From: JAPWJZ01 sp041287865
Lineage (GTDB): Bacteria; Pseudomonadota; Alphaproteobacteria; Micavibrionales; UBA2020
DNA: 64,000 nt
Assembly (NCBI GenBank): GCA_041287865.1
Contig: JBGGMV010000009.1
Coordinates: 45,457-109,456, forward strand
Direction of reading: 5' to 3'
In this document: positions 16,485-26,095 of the stretch, in pieces
Numbering within the stretch: the first letter of the stretch is position 1
Layout: each line of letters begins with the position of its first letter
Notes under the pieces: generated by a model
Told to the model about the DNA's origin: nothing
Seen by the model: only the letters and a program-made list of their open reading frames with translations
Databases searched by the model: none
Translations under genes and position numbers: made by a program

Positions 16485-18875
16485 TCAGAGAACGATATGC
16501 CCCGAGAAGAGCAGCTGCCCCTCGTCCGACATTGTCATGTTGGCGTTGGTGATGGTGGCGACCGGGGTCATTGCGAAGATGCCGCCATCGCCGTCACGGT
16601 CGACGCTGATAAAGCCGGTTCGGCCCAGCACGACAATTTCGATGAAATCGGTCACGGCGTCTTCGACAGGATCATAGCCGCTGATGAAATCGTGGAAGTC
16701 GAGAACGTCAAATTGCGTCAGGCTGAAATCGCTGATCGTGGTCGTGCCGTTCGCGCTGTCGGCCGTGAACTTGAACGTATCAGCACCCGTGCCGCCCGTG
16801 AGCTTGTCATTGCCACCGCCGCCCACAATCGTGTCATCGCCACCGCTGCCATTCAGCGTGTTGTTCGCGGCGTTGCCGGCGATGTCATTGGCCAGCGCAT
16901 TGCCGGTGCCGTTGACGGCGTTGGCGCCCGTCAGGTTCAGGTTCTCGACATTTGTTTTCAGCGTAAGGGTGACGGAACTGTTCACCGTATCCATGCCGCC
17001 GTTCAGGGTTTCAGTCACGATATCACCTGTGTTATCGACGATATAAATGTCATCGCCGAGGCCTCCATTCATCTTATCCGCGCCCGCCAGACCGTCAAGC
17101 AGGTTGGCCCCTGCATTTCCTACCAATGAGTTAACGGCCGCGTTCCCTGTGCCGTCGATATTGCCCGCCCCTGTTAATATAAGGTTTTCCAGGTTCACGC
17201 CCAGTACATAACTGAAATCAGCAAAGACAGAATCCGTGCCCTTGGCCACGTCTTCGGTAATCGTATCGGCGACGTCGATGACATACGAATCGTTCCCCGC
17301 CCCGCCGATCAGCTGGTCGGCACCGCCGCCGCCGTTCAGCGTGTTGTTGCCCGTCGATCCTGTGATGCTGTTATCAAGCCCGTTGCCCGTGCCATGCACA
17401 GTTGCCGTCAGCACAAGATTTTCAATGAAGGCGCCCAGCGTATAGGTGACTTTCGACTGCACGGTATCGGTGCCTTCGTTATCCAGCTCCGTCACGACAT
17501 CGCCAATGTTGTCGACGATATAAGTGTCGTTGCCCGCGCCGCCTGCCATGCTGTCCGCGCCCGTGCCGCCGTTCAGCGTATTGTCGCCAGCGTTGCCGGT
17601 GAGCGTATTCACCAGCGTATTGCCTGTGCCGTTGATATGGCCTGCGCCGGTCAGCACAAGTTTCTCTATATTCGTGCCGAGCAGCCAGCTGATGGCGGCT
17701 CTGACCGTATCGGTGCCGCCGTTCGACATTTCCGAATGCATATCGCCTGCGCCCGCGACATAGGTATCGTTGCCAAGGCCGCCTGTCAGCCTGTTCACCG
17801 CGCCATTTCCGGTAAGGGTGTTATCACCCGCATTGCCCGTGCCATTGATCGCGGCCGCACCCGTCAGTTCCAGAGCGCCGCAGCCCGCCGCTAACGTATA
17901 GGTGATACTGCTGCAAATGACATCGTCCGCGCCCGCATCCAGCACTTTATCGAGCGCGTCGACCACGAAGCGATCCGCACCTGCCCCGCCCGTCATCGTA
18001 TCCGCACCCGCGCCGCCGATCAGCGTATCATCGCCGTCACCGCCCGAGAGCGTGTTTGCCAGCGCGTTGCCGGAAATAACGTTATTATAAGCATTGCCCG
18101 CGCCCGCCAGCGCCGCGCCTGTCAGCGTGAGGTTTTCAAGCTCCATACCGTCGAGACTGAAATTGATGGACGAAATCGCCGTATCCGTGCCTTCATCAGG
18201 CATTTCACTGGCGAAATCGCTGACGCTGTCGACGACATAGGTATCGTCGCCCGCACCGCCCAGCATCAGGTCTTCGCCGCTACCGCCATCGATATAATCA
18301 TCGCCCGCGCCGCCGTCGATATTGTCATTGCCGCCGCCCGCCGAGAGCGTGTTGTTGAACCCGTTGCCGTAAAGGCTGTTGATGACGTCATTGCCCGTGC
18401 CGTCAATATTGTCTGTACCGAGCAAGGTAAGATTTTCGACATTTTCAGGCAGGATAAAAGTGACGGTCGAGCGAACCTCGTCCTGACTGGGGTCAGCCGT
18501 TTCAATCACCACATCGCCCGCGTTGTCGACTATATAATAATCGCCCCCCGCGCCGCCCATCATCGTATCCGCGCCAGCAAGGCCGTTCAGGGTATTGGCA
18601 TCGCTGCTATCGCTGCCGATAAGGATATTGGCCAGCGCATTGCCCGTGGCCGTCATCACGCCCGCGCCCGACAGTGTCAAATTCTCGACGTTGTCGGGCA
18701 GCGTATAGGTGATGCTGGATAAAACCGTATCCGTCCCCTCGCCCGCGTTCTCGAGCACGACATCGCCCGCATCGTTAACGGTATAGGTATCGTTGCCCAG
18801 CCCGCCCGCCAGAGTATCCGCTCCGCCGGTGCCGGGCAGCGTATCGTCTCCATCTGTAGGCGGGGGCGCAGCCAT
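16485..18875 (-). CDS. RTX-type calcium-binding protein, probable type I secretion substrate
   Basis: 796 aa, strongly acidic, built from eight modules of about 80-95 residues. Each module contains glycine-rich nonapeptides (GGxGxDxY type), a GTDTV-like strand and an ENLxLTG-like segment. The N-terminus has no signal peptide and starts directly in repeats (DGDDTLPGTGGADTLAGG). The last about 110 residues (TFKFTADSANGTTTISDFSL onward) look like the C-terminal secretion target domain of type I substrates. No catalytic domain is visible, so an adhesin or surface-layer role is more likely than a toxin. No ABC exporter genes occur nearby. Confidence 0.85.
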   Translation of the reverse strand: MAAPPPTDGDDTLPGTGGADTLAGGLGNDTYTVNDAGDVVLENAGEGTDTVLSSITYTLPDNVENLTLSGAGVMTATGNALANILIGSDSSDANTLNGLAGADTMMGGAGGDYYIVDNAGDVVIETADPSQDEVRSTVTFILPENVENLTLLGTDNIDGTGNDVINSLYGNGFNNTLSAGGGNDNIDGGAGDDYIDGGSGEDLMLGGAGDDTYVVDSVSDFASEMPDEGTDTAISSINFSLDGMELENLTLTGAALAGAGNAYNNVISGNALANTLSGGDGDDTLIGGAGADTMTGGAGADRFVVDALDKVLDAGADDVICSSITYTLAAGCGALELTGAAAINGTGNAGDNTLTGNGAVNRLTGGLGNDTYVAGAGDMHSEMSNGGTDTVRAAISWLLGTNIEKLVLTGAGHINGTGNTLVNTLTGNAGDNTLNGGTGADSMAGGAGNDTYIVDNIGDVVTELDNEGTDTVQSKVTYTLGAFIENLVLTATVHGTGNGLDNSITGSTGNNTLNGGGGADQLIGGAGNDSYVIDVADTITEDVAKGTDSVFADFSYVLGVNLENLILTGAGNIDGTGNAAVNSLVGNAGANLLDGLAGADKMNGGLGDDIYIVDNTGDIVTETLNGGMDTVNSSVTLTLKTNVENLNLTGANAVNGTGNALANDIAGNAANNTLNGSGGDDTIVGGGGNDKLTGGTGADTFKFTADSANGTTTISDFSLTQFDVLDFHDFISGYDPVEDAVTDFIEIVVLGRTGFISVDRDGDGGIFAMTPVATITNANMTMSDEGQLLFSGHIVL
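16790..18860 (-). repeat. Eight degenerate tandem RTX-module repeats
   Basis: The recurring GTDTV / TYTL / ENLxLTGA / GTGNxLxN / GGxGxDTYxVD pattern appears eight times and the DNA is visibly repetitive. The copies are diverged, so recent expansion is not evident. Confidence 0.75.
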
Positions 18876-19020
18876 GCCTCTCGGGCTCCTTAATGGGGTT
18901 AATTACGTGAAATAATGGGAATTTTTATATCAGCCGACTCTTGCGGGCGTCAATGTTTTTGAATACCTGCGTATTCAGGACGCAGCCTGCGCTTCATGCC
19001 CTTGCGGGACAAATAACCTC

Positions 19021-19049
19021 TTGACCCTGCTGCGAATTATCTGTATATT
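19021..19049 (+). promoter_or_regulatory. Strong sigma-70-like promoter
   Basis: TTGACC (19021-19026), a 17-bp spacer, and TATATT (19044-19049), with 31 bases to the start codon of the following gene. The TTG here belongs to the -35 element and is not a start codon. Confidence 0.65.
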
Positions 19050-19080
19050 ATGGAAATTATTTAACGCAGCAAGAGGCCAC

Positions 19081-19563
19081 ATGAGCACACAGGAACAAGG
19101 GCTGACAGGCTATTCCCTCTCCTTTTGCATCGCCGACATCCTGCGCGGCGCCGTCGCGGAAGGCGAGGTTGAAAAGATCGTCGCCAGCACCAATGCCCCC
19201 ACCCGCGACGATTTCCTGACCCTGCTGGAAAGCTATAGCGTCAATTACTGGAGCCAAGACCCCGAGCGCGGCAAAGAAATCGCGCTGCGCTTTTACGACG
19301 CCGGAAAAATCGACCAGCCGCGCACGCGCGGCGAAATGTTCACCAGCCTTGCGCAAGGCGGCCGCTGGCGCAAACCGGAAACGCCCGAGGTCAAGACCAT
19401 CGAAGAAAACAGCGTTGGCGCTGTCGTGCAAGGACTGGTCGACGGACAGGAAATCGAGGAACGCCGCACGCACCGCATCGCCGACGCCGTGCGCGTGATG
19501 AAGGAAGGCGCGGACCTGCCCTTCAAGGTCGCAAAGCCTCTCCAGATCAAGCCGCGCAGTTAA
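19081..19563 (+). CDS. Unknown 160-aa protein with the shared C-terminal PL tail
   Basis: ATG preceded by AGAGG; the reading frame extends further upstream but runs through the promoter. No family recognised. The protein is acidic-to-neutral and apparently cytoplasmic (no signal or membrane segment), with helical-looking segments such as YSLSFCIADILRG and ERGKEIALRFYDAG. Its last residues, KVAKPLQIKPRS, match the tails of three ankyrin proteins in this window. Convergent with addA (4-base overlap). Confidence 0.75.
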   Translation: MSTQEQGLTGYSLSFCIADILRGAVAEGEVEKIVASTNAPTRDDFLTLLESYSVNYWSQDPERGKEIALRFYDAGKIDQPRTRGEMFTSLAQGGRWRKPETPEVKTIEENSVGAVVQGLVDGQEIEERRTHRIADAVRVMKEGADLPFKVAKPLQIKPRS

Positions 19564-22500
19564 GGCTTATATTTTTCCAGCAGATCATCGGGCAGCGGCA
19601 TCAGCATCGGCCCGTCCGTCCAGAGCAGCGCGCATTTCACGACGCGGCCCGGGTAGATATTCGCCACCACCGCGCGATAGGCCGCCATCTGCTTCAGGTA
19701 CATGGCATGCACGTCTTCGGCGCGTTTGGGCGGCGGGCGGTTGGTTTTGTAGTCGACCACCAATACTTCTTTATCAGTGACCAGCAGCCTGTCCATCTGC
19801 CCCGACAGCACGCGCTTTTCGCCCGCGATGCCGACGATGGGCGTTTCCGCGCGGCTGCCCGCGCCGAAGATGGGCGCGAAATCGGGATGGCGGAGCACGG
19901 CCAGAATTTCCTGCGCCAGCGCTTTTTGCTCGGCAGGCTTTATTTCAAGCGCGGGGCGGGCAAGATATGCGGCCAGCGCTTTTTCCCAGGCCGTTGAGGG
20001 CAGCGCGGGCAAGAGCTCCAGAATCTGGTGGACAAGAATCCCGCGGCTGAAACGGTAATCGTCGCTCTCGCCCAGCGGACCTTTCACCACGGGCTCGTCT
20101 TCGCCGGGTTTTGACGGCGCCAGCGGCGTCGACGGTTCCGGCTCGGCCGCCGGCGGGTTAAAGGCCCAGGCAGGCACCGGTTCGCGCAGGGCGTCGACAA
20201 CGGCTTTCTTGTCCTCGCCCTTTTCATGCGGTGCTTCCTGCGCGTAGCCGTGGCGTCTCGCCACAAGCACCTGCCCTTCCTTGTCCGTGATATGCTCGCC
20301 ATCGACCATGAAAGGCAGCGGCTCTCCGCTCTGCGGGAAGCTGTTCGATACCAGCGCATGCCAGCAATCGGCGGGCGGCGTTTTGCGGGTTTGATAGCCG
20401 CAGATATAAAGCCTGTCCTCGGCCCGCGTCAGCGCGACGTAGAGCAACCTGCGGTATTCTTCCTCCTGCCCTTCGCGCGCTGCGTCACGGGTTTCGGCAT
20501 AGATATCGGCATCAAACTCCTCGCGCGGCGACCAGAGCGGCACGCCTTTTTTCGCGGCGCTTTCATTTTCCGGCGGCCAGATCAGGCGGATACGGCCCCT
20601 GTTGTGGTCGTGCAGTTTCTTGGCCGTATCGGGCAGGAAGACGACGGGCGCCTGCAGGCCTTTGGAGGCATGCACCGTCATGATGCGCACCTGATCGGCC
20701 TTGTGCTGTTCCTGTTCGCGCTTGATTTCGGTATCGCCGCGCATAAACCAGTCGGCAAATTTCTGCAGGGACGGCGTATGCGATTGCTCGAACTTCAGCG
20801 CCTGATTGAGGAATTCGTCGAGCGCATCGTGGATATCGCTGCCAAGGCGGCCATAGAAAGCACGCCTGCCGCTGATTTTATCGGCGAAACAGGGCGTGTT
20901 CAGCGCCTCGGCAAAGAATTCGTACGGCGTCGCCTTGCCGGCACGGTTCTGCCAGCGGTAAAGATGCGCCGCGATATCGGGGCGCTGCTGTTGCACGCGG
21001 CCCCAGAGCGAGACGCCTTGGCGGTCATAGCAAAGCCCGTAAAGTTCTTCCTCGGTCACGCCGAAGAGCGGGGATTTCAGCAATGCGGCCAGCGTCAAAT
21101 CATCCTTCGGCAGCAGTGCGAATTGCGCGAGCGCCAACAGGTCCATGACCGCGATTTCTTCCGACAGCGTCATGCGGTCGATGCCCGCAACGGGAACGTC
21201 TTCTTCCTTCAGCGCGCGCATCAGCATTTCGACGATCGCACCGCGCGACTGTACCAGTATGAGCACATCTCCCGCCCGCATCGGACGGTTCTTCGACGCC
21301 AGTATCTCGCCTTTATCAAGCCATCCGCGCACCGTCTGCGCGATTTTCTTGGCAAGGCGGCTGAGCGAATTGTCGCCCGGCTCCACCTCCACCGGCATCT
21401 GCCACGAGGCTTTCGCTTCGCGCGGCGCGGCGCGGATCAGCGGCCAGAGCTCGACCAGCCCCGCCTGTCCCTCGCGGAAGGCAAGGTGGCGCACATCGCG
21501 GGCGATATCGCCCACCACGCCCTGCCGTACGGAATCAGGCGCAAAGGTTGCATCCACCACATCCAGCACAGCACAGGTGGAGCGGAAGGAATGTTCGAGG
21601 AAAATCTCCCAGCCCTCCTGCACTTCCTGCACTTTTCCGCCGAAGAACTTCTGCATTTCGAAGAATTTTTTCGGCTCCGCACCCTGGAAGCTGAAGATCG
21701 ACTGTTTTTCATCGCCCACGACAAACAGCGTGCGCAGGATATCGCCGCGCGTGCCGTAGCCGGAGAAGAATTCCAGCGACAGCGCCTCAATCACACGCCA
21801 TTGATAGGGGCTGGTATCCTGCGCCTCGTCCACCAGAATATGGTCGATGCCTTCATCAAGCTTATACAGCACCCAGCTAACCATTTCCTTGCCGGCAAGC
21901 AATTCGCAGGTTTTTAAAATCAAGTCGTCAAAATCGAGCTTGTCCGTCTGGCGCTTATAACGCTCGTAACGGCCCACCATTTCGGAAGCCACGGTCAACA
22001 AGGAGGCGTTCAACTGCGCAAGGCGCACGGCGCGAAGCGCGTTCGACAGTTTTTGCAGCCGTTCGGCTTCAGCCGCCATTACTTCGAGAATACCCGGGCA
22101 ATGTTTTTGCGCCTGCTGGGTCGCCAGTCTTGCCGCGACCGTGCCTTCCTGCGTAAAGAAGGTCTTCTTGTATTCGAAGAACAACTGGCCGCGCCGGTCT
22201 TTCTGCTCCAGCCAGGGCTGCATGAAACCGGCCTTTTTCTGGTCGGTCGCGCTGCCCTGCAGCAGCGCCAGCAGGCATTCCTTCAGCTTCTTTTCAGCTT
22301 CCGGCGCCAAAGCGCCTGCGCCCGACAGAACTTTTTCTTCGGTATCCGACGGATCAAGGCCGAGGTGACGGTAGACGGCGGTAATCGTTTTTGCCGCCGC
22401 GCCTTCCTTGTCGCCATGGCTTTTCAAGATACGGGCAAGGTGGCTGCGCTTGCTCATGATCTTCGACATCAGGTCTTTCATGTCGTCGGAATTGACATGC

Positions 22501-23099
22501 AGCACCAATTGACTGAACGACCGCGCCAGCACGGAATCGGGGTTGCGCTTGGCCTCGCCGATAATATCGTGCTGGCATTGCACCAAATATTCCACGGCGC
22601 TTTGCTCGTCCATCAGTTCGAAATGCGGCGGCAGGCCGGCCTCCACCGGAAAACGCTTCAGCACCGACTGGCAGAACGAATGGATTGTCATGATTTTCAG
22701 GCCACCCGGCGTATCCAGCACGCGCGCGAACAGGCGGCGGGCCGCATGCTGCGTTTCCTCGGCGGGCATTTCGCCCATCAGGGCCTTCAGTTCTGCTTTC
22801 AGTTTATCATCGGGCATGACAGCCCATGCGCCGAGTTTCTTGTAAATGCGGTTCGACATTTCCGCCGCCGCCGTCTTGGTGAAGGTGAGGCAGAGGATTT
22901 TATCAGGCGCGGTGGCGCTTTCCGGCGCAGCACCCGCACGCGGCAGCATCAGGCGCAGCACGCGGTCGATCAGGACTTTCGTTTTGCCGGTACCAGCGGA
23001 AGCGCCGACCCAGACGCTTTTCATCGGGTCAGCTGCCGCCGACTGGTTTTCGTTGGCGGAGCGCGGCTGCTGTTTTGCTTTCAGGTTACTGCCCGTCAT
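19560..23099 (-). CDS. addA: Double-strand break repair helicase-nuclease AddA
   Basis: Large subunit of AddAB, which resects double-strand breaks for RecA loading. UvrD-like helicase with Walker A GASAGTGKT (near residue 30), the Walker B region ILVDEAQDTSPYQW, motif III GDEKQSIFSFQGAE, and motif VI RLLYVALTRAEDRLY. The C-terminal nuclease has GQMDRLL...VVDYKTNRPP (PD-(D/E)xK). About 1179 aa. The ATG at 23099 is preferred because it overlaps the addB stop (ATGA); an upstream GTG-type start inside addB is possible. Confidence 0.93.
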   Translation of the reverse strand: MTGSNLKAKQQPRSANENQSAAADPMKSVWVGASAGTGKTKVLIDRVLRLMLPRAGAAPESATAPDKILCLTFTKTAAAEMSNRIYKKLGAWAVMPDDKLKAELKALMGEMPAEETQHAARRLFARVLDTPGGLKIMTIHSFCQSVLKRFPVEAGLPPHFELMDEQSAVEYLVQCQHDIIGEAKRNPDSVLARSFSQLVLHVNSDDMKDLMSKIMSKRSHLARILKSHGDKEGAAAKTITAVYRHLGLDPSDTEEKVLSGAGALAPEAEKKLKECLLALLQGSATDQKKAGFMQPWLEQKDRRGQLFFEYKKTFFTQEGTVAARLATQQAQKHCPGILEVMAAEAERLQKLSNALRAVRLAQLNASLLTVASEMVGRYERYKRQTDKLDFDDLILKTCELLAGKEMVSWVLYKLDEGIDHILVDEAQDTSPYQWRVIEALSLEFFSGYGTRGDILRTLFVVGDEKQSIFSFQGAEPKKFFEMQKFFGGKVQEVQEGWEIFLEHSFRSTCAVLDVVDATFAPDSVRQGVVGDIARDVRHLAFREGQAGLVELWPLIRAAPREAKASWQMPVEVEPGDNSLSRLAKKIAQTVRGWLDKGEILASKNRPMRAGDVLILVQSRGAIVEMLMRALKEEDVPVAGIDRMTLSEEIAVMDLLALAQFALLPKDDLTLAALLKSPLFGVTEEELYGLCYDRQGVSLWGRVQQQRPDIAAHLYRWQNRAGKATPYEFFAEALNTPCFADKISGRRAFYGRLGSDIHDALDEFLNQALKFEQSHTPSLQKFADWFMRGDTEIKREQEQHKADQVRIMTVHASKGLQAPVVFLPDTAKKLHDHNRGRIRLIWPPENESAAKKGVPLWSPREEFDADIYAETRDAAREGQEEEYRRLLYVALTRAEDRLYICGYQTRKTPPADCWHALVSNSFPQSGEPLPFMVDGEHITDKEGQVLVARRHGYAQEAPHEKGEDKKAVVDALREPVPAWAFNPPAAEPEPSTPLAPSKPGEDEPVVKGPLGESDDYRFSRGILVHQILELLPALPSTAWEKALAAYLARPALEIKPAEQKALAQEILAVLRHPDFAPIFGAGSRAETPIVGIAGEKRVLSGQMDRLLVTDKEVLVVDYKTNRPPPKRAEDVHAMYLKQMAAYRAVVANIYPGRVVKCALLWTDGPMLMPLPDDLLEKYKP

Positions 23100-26095
23100 G
23101 CCGCCGCCTCCTCGTCGCCCGCGATGCCCCATTCCTTGACGCGGGCGAGGTGTTCGTAGTCGGAGAAGCGCGATTTGGCCTCGGCGCGCGGCTGGCTGGG
23201 GTAGGGCGTGGCGGGATCGTCGAATTTATCGACCAGCGACATCAGGCCCGCCGCTGCCTCTTGCAACAGCGTCGTCATATCGACATCGCGCCCGATCACC
23301 GATTTGCGCTCGACCGGTTTCTGCCCGCTGCCCGTCACGCGCCAGTACACAAGATCCGCGACATCGCCGCCGGCGGGAATTTTATCAAACGCACCCTCCT
23401 TGAGCATCAGCGCTTCCAGCGGTAATTGGGGCGAGAGCCCTTCCGCCACGTCGCGTGATTGCGGCACGAATCCGGATTTGTAGTCGATGATGGCGTAACT
23501 GCCCTCGTTAAACTTGTCGATGCGATCCGCTTTACCTGTAAGCGTGAAGGGCTTGGTTTTTGTGTCAAACTGCCATTTACCTGAAACTTCGGTGATAAAG
23601 GGCCGCGCACTCTCGCGCCATGCGCGTTCCTCGCGGATAAATTCGTCGGCCACGCGTTCGAACCGCGGCCACCAGAAGGCCTCGACCTCCTGCGGGATGC
23701 GCTGTTCTTTCAGCGCGATGCGCCCGAATTCCAGCAGTTTCTGCGCCGCGTCAGGCGGCAGGGCATCGGGGTATTCCTTGATGAATTTTTCCAGCGCCGC
23801 GTGGATAAACGTGCCGCGCTCGGCCCCGCCCGGATCGGCGTCGATATCTTCGAGGCAGCGCAGGCCCAGCACATATTGCGCGTAGATCTGGTACGGATCG
23901 CGCATCCAGCTTTCGACGCGCGTGACGGACAACTGGCGCGGGCGAGCCTCCACCGGCGGGCGAGGCTCTGGCCGTTTCACGGGTTTTACCTCGGCAGGAC
24001 GGTCAAGGTCCTGCATCCATTGGCGGTATACTTCCGCCTTGCGCGCGGGAATTTCCAACCCTGCGGCCTGCAACACGGTTTCAAGCCGGAGCAGCCAGCG
24101 GGCGGGCACGGTGGGCGTGCCGTCGACTTTTTGCGCGCGGGTAATAACGACTTCGGGGCAGCTGGCCGCCTGCACGAAATCATGCGCGGCGATTCCGATT
24201 TTATATTCCGGCGGTGGCAGGCCGAATTTCTTGCGCATCGGGCGCGACATCCAGGGGTCATGCGCGGGCAGCGCGGGCCATGTGCCCTCGTTAAGACCGC
24301 CAAGAATGACCAAATCGGTCGAATGCAGGCGCGCCTCGAGCAAACCAAAAATAAACAGGCGCGGATGCGCGCCGATGTGCGATCGCACCGAAACCTTTTT
24401 CATCAGGCTGCCCAGCAGCGAGACGTAATCGCCGGGGGAAATATCGGGCACCTGCCGCGCCACCTGCCAGAGCTCGCCCAGAAACTTACTCATCGGCTCC
24501 GCGGCTTCCCAGGCCCAAAGACGCTGCGCGCCGTTCATTTCCTCGGTCGCGGCCAATGTTTCGGCCATGCGGATATGTTTTTCCAGCAGGTGGCGGAACG
24601 GCACGGGCGCCTTCTGCGACATCAGGGCGGTGAAAGCCTTCATGTCGGCTTCCAGTTTTTCCAGCCATGTCAGCAATTGCGCGCGATAGGGTTTTTCCTC
24701 GCCCAGCGCCTTGATGCCTTCCTTCAACCCCTCGAAGCCCGAGGTGGGGCGCGGACCGCGCAGCGCTTTTTCGTCGAGCAGGTAGATCATGCCGCGCAGC
24801 TCGTCGCTAGGCATGCTGGCGGCCATAACAGGATGTTTCAGGAACGACAGCAGCGCGACGGGCGCCAGTTCATCGGCCGCCATTTCGGCGGTCAGGTTCA
24901 TCCATGTGCCGATTTCAAGCTCGGTCAGCGGTTGACCGCCGGAATCGTCGATTTCAATACCCCAACGGCGCAGGGAGAGCGACACGCGGCGGGCAAGACG
25001 GCGGTCGGGCGTGACGAGTGCGGCGGTCTTGACCGGGTTTTCCAGCGTTTCGCGCAGGATCAGCGCGATCACATCCGCTTCCTCTTGCGGCGTGCCGCAA
25101 TCGACGCGGGTGAAGTTATCGAGCGCCTGCGCAGGGATATCGCCTGCGCGCAGACTGCGCCAGTGTTCGGTCGTTTCGGCGGGGCGCATGGCTTCCGACA
25201 GCAGCGCGACACGGGCATTATTGATCGGCAGTTGTTTTTCCAGTTTCCAGTCGGTCACGCTTTCGCGCAACAGGCCGAAGTGCGACAGCAGCGCCTTGAG
25301 GTTATATTGCGGGTGGTCTTCGCGCAAATTCGTCCAGCTTTCCTCGTCCAGCGCGCGGTCGAGCCCGGGGAGCACCACCTGCCCCTGCGGCAGCCGCGCG
25401 ACGAGGCCCAGCAGTTCACGCACAGCGGGCACCGTGCCTGTCGTGCCGGCAGCGATAACGGGATGCTGCGGCGGATATTTTTTCCATGCGGCGATCTGCG
25501 CTTCGATCAGCAGGTTGCGACGCTCCGCCACATCCTTCACGCCGCGTTCGGCCAGTATTTTCGGCCAGTGTTCGGTGAGGATTTTTAAAAAATCGAGCGT
25601 TTTTTGCCAGTGCTGCGCGAATTCTTCTGGCACCAGTTTTTCGAGGTTGGCGAAGTCGAGTTTTTCGGTCTGCACTTCGTCGAGGAAGCGGCCCAGGCTC
25701 TCGGCCAGCGCGACGGCCTGATCGAATGACAGGTGGACATGGAATTTCTGCACCAGCCGCGCCAGCAGCAATTGACGCTCCAGCGAGGAGACGGCGGGCG
25801 GGATATCGAGCACCGCGCCCGCGTCGGCCTCCGCCGCCAGCAGCATCGCCACTTCGTCGTCATCGATATCGCCCACCGGCTGCATCGCGGGCAGCAGCAG
25901 CGGGTCGCCGCCCGACAGGCGCAAAAACGCTTCGCGCAGCGTACGGATCGATCGGCGGGAGGGCAGCAGGATCAGCATTTCCGACAGTTTCAGCGGGTCG
26001 CGCCCCGTCTGTTCAAGGATGCCCAGCGCAAGGCTGTCGGCGAAGGAACGCCCCGCCGGAATGTTCACGACAACTGGCGTGTCGCGCAAGCTCAT
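23096..26095 (-). CDS. addB: Double-strand break repair protein AddB
   Basis: 999 aa partner of AddA, the alphaproteobacterial form of AddB. The N-terminal helicase-like part has a degenerate nucleotide site (LLPSRRSIRTLREAF, about 43-57). The C-terminal nuclease domain shows LTGKADRIDKF and AIIDYKSGFVP (PD-(D/E)xK core, about 870-900). Overlaps both the upstream nucleotidyltransferase and addA by 4 bases, so the whole operon is translationally coupled. Confidence 0.92.
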   Translation of the reverse strand: MSLRDTPVVVNIPAGRSFADSLALGILEQTGRDPLKLSEMLILLPSRRSIRTLREAFLRLSGGDPLLLPAMQPVGDIDDDEVAMLLAAEADAGAVLDIPPAVSSLERQLLLARLVQKFHVHLSFDQAVALAESLGRFLDEVQTEKLDFANLEKLVPEEFAQHWQKTLDFLKILTEHWPKILAERGVKDVAERRNLLIEAQIAAWKKYPPQHPVIAAGTTGTVPAVRELLGLVARLPQGQVVLPGLDRALDEESWTNLREDHPQYNLKALLSHFGLLRESVTDWKLEKQLPINNARVALLSEAMRPAETTEHWRSLRAGDIPAQALDNFTRVDCGTPQEEADVIALILRETLENPVKTAALVTPDRRLARRVSLSLRRWGIEIDDSGGQPLTELEIGTWMNLTAEMAADELAPVALLSFLKHPVMAASMPSDELRGMIYLLDEKALRGPRPTSGFEGLKEGIKALGEEKPYRAQLLTWLEKLEADMKAFTALMSQKAPVPFRHLLEKHIRMAETLAATEEMNGAQRLWAWEAAEPMSKFLGELWQVARQVPDISPGDYVSLLGSLMKKVSVRSHIGAHPRLFIFGLLEARLHSTDLVILGGLNEGTWPALPAHDPWMSRPMRKKFGLPPPEYKIGIAAHDFVQAASCPEVVITRAQKVDGTPTVPARWLLRLETVLQAAGLEIPARKAEVYRQWMQDLDRPAEVKPVKRPEPRPPVEARPRQLSVTRVESWMRDPYQIYAQYVLGLRCLEDIDADPGGAERGTFIHAALEKFIKEYPDALPPDAAQKLLEFGRIALKEQRIPQEVEAFWWPRFERVADEFIREERAWRESARPFITEVSGKWQFDTKTKPFTLTGKADRIDKFNEGSYAIIDYKSGFVPQSRDVAEGLSPQLPLEALMLKEGAFDKIPAGGDVADLVYWRVTGSGQKPVERKSVIGRDVDMTTLLQEAAAGLMSLVDKFDDPATPYPSQPRAEAKSRFSDYEHLARVKEWGIAGDEEAAA

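Noticed and set aside
16790..18860. Repeat array as a possible CRISPR
   Set aside because: Repeats are coding, diverged and in phase with RTX modules; no constant direct repeats with unique spacers.
19021..19080. TTG at 19021 as start of the 160-aa protein
   Set aside because: It is the -35 element of a well-spaced promoter, and the ATG at 19081 has a ribosome-binding site.
20226..21917. 563-codon open frame on the plus strand
   Set aside because: Antisense to addA, whose helicase motifs are intact.
23801..25588. 595-codon open frame on the plus strand
   Set aside because: Antisense to addB; sequence is low-complexity His/Arg/Gln-rich and typical of a GC-driven shadow frame.
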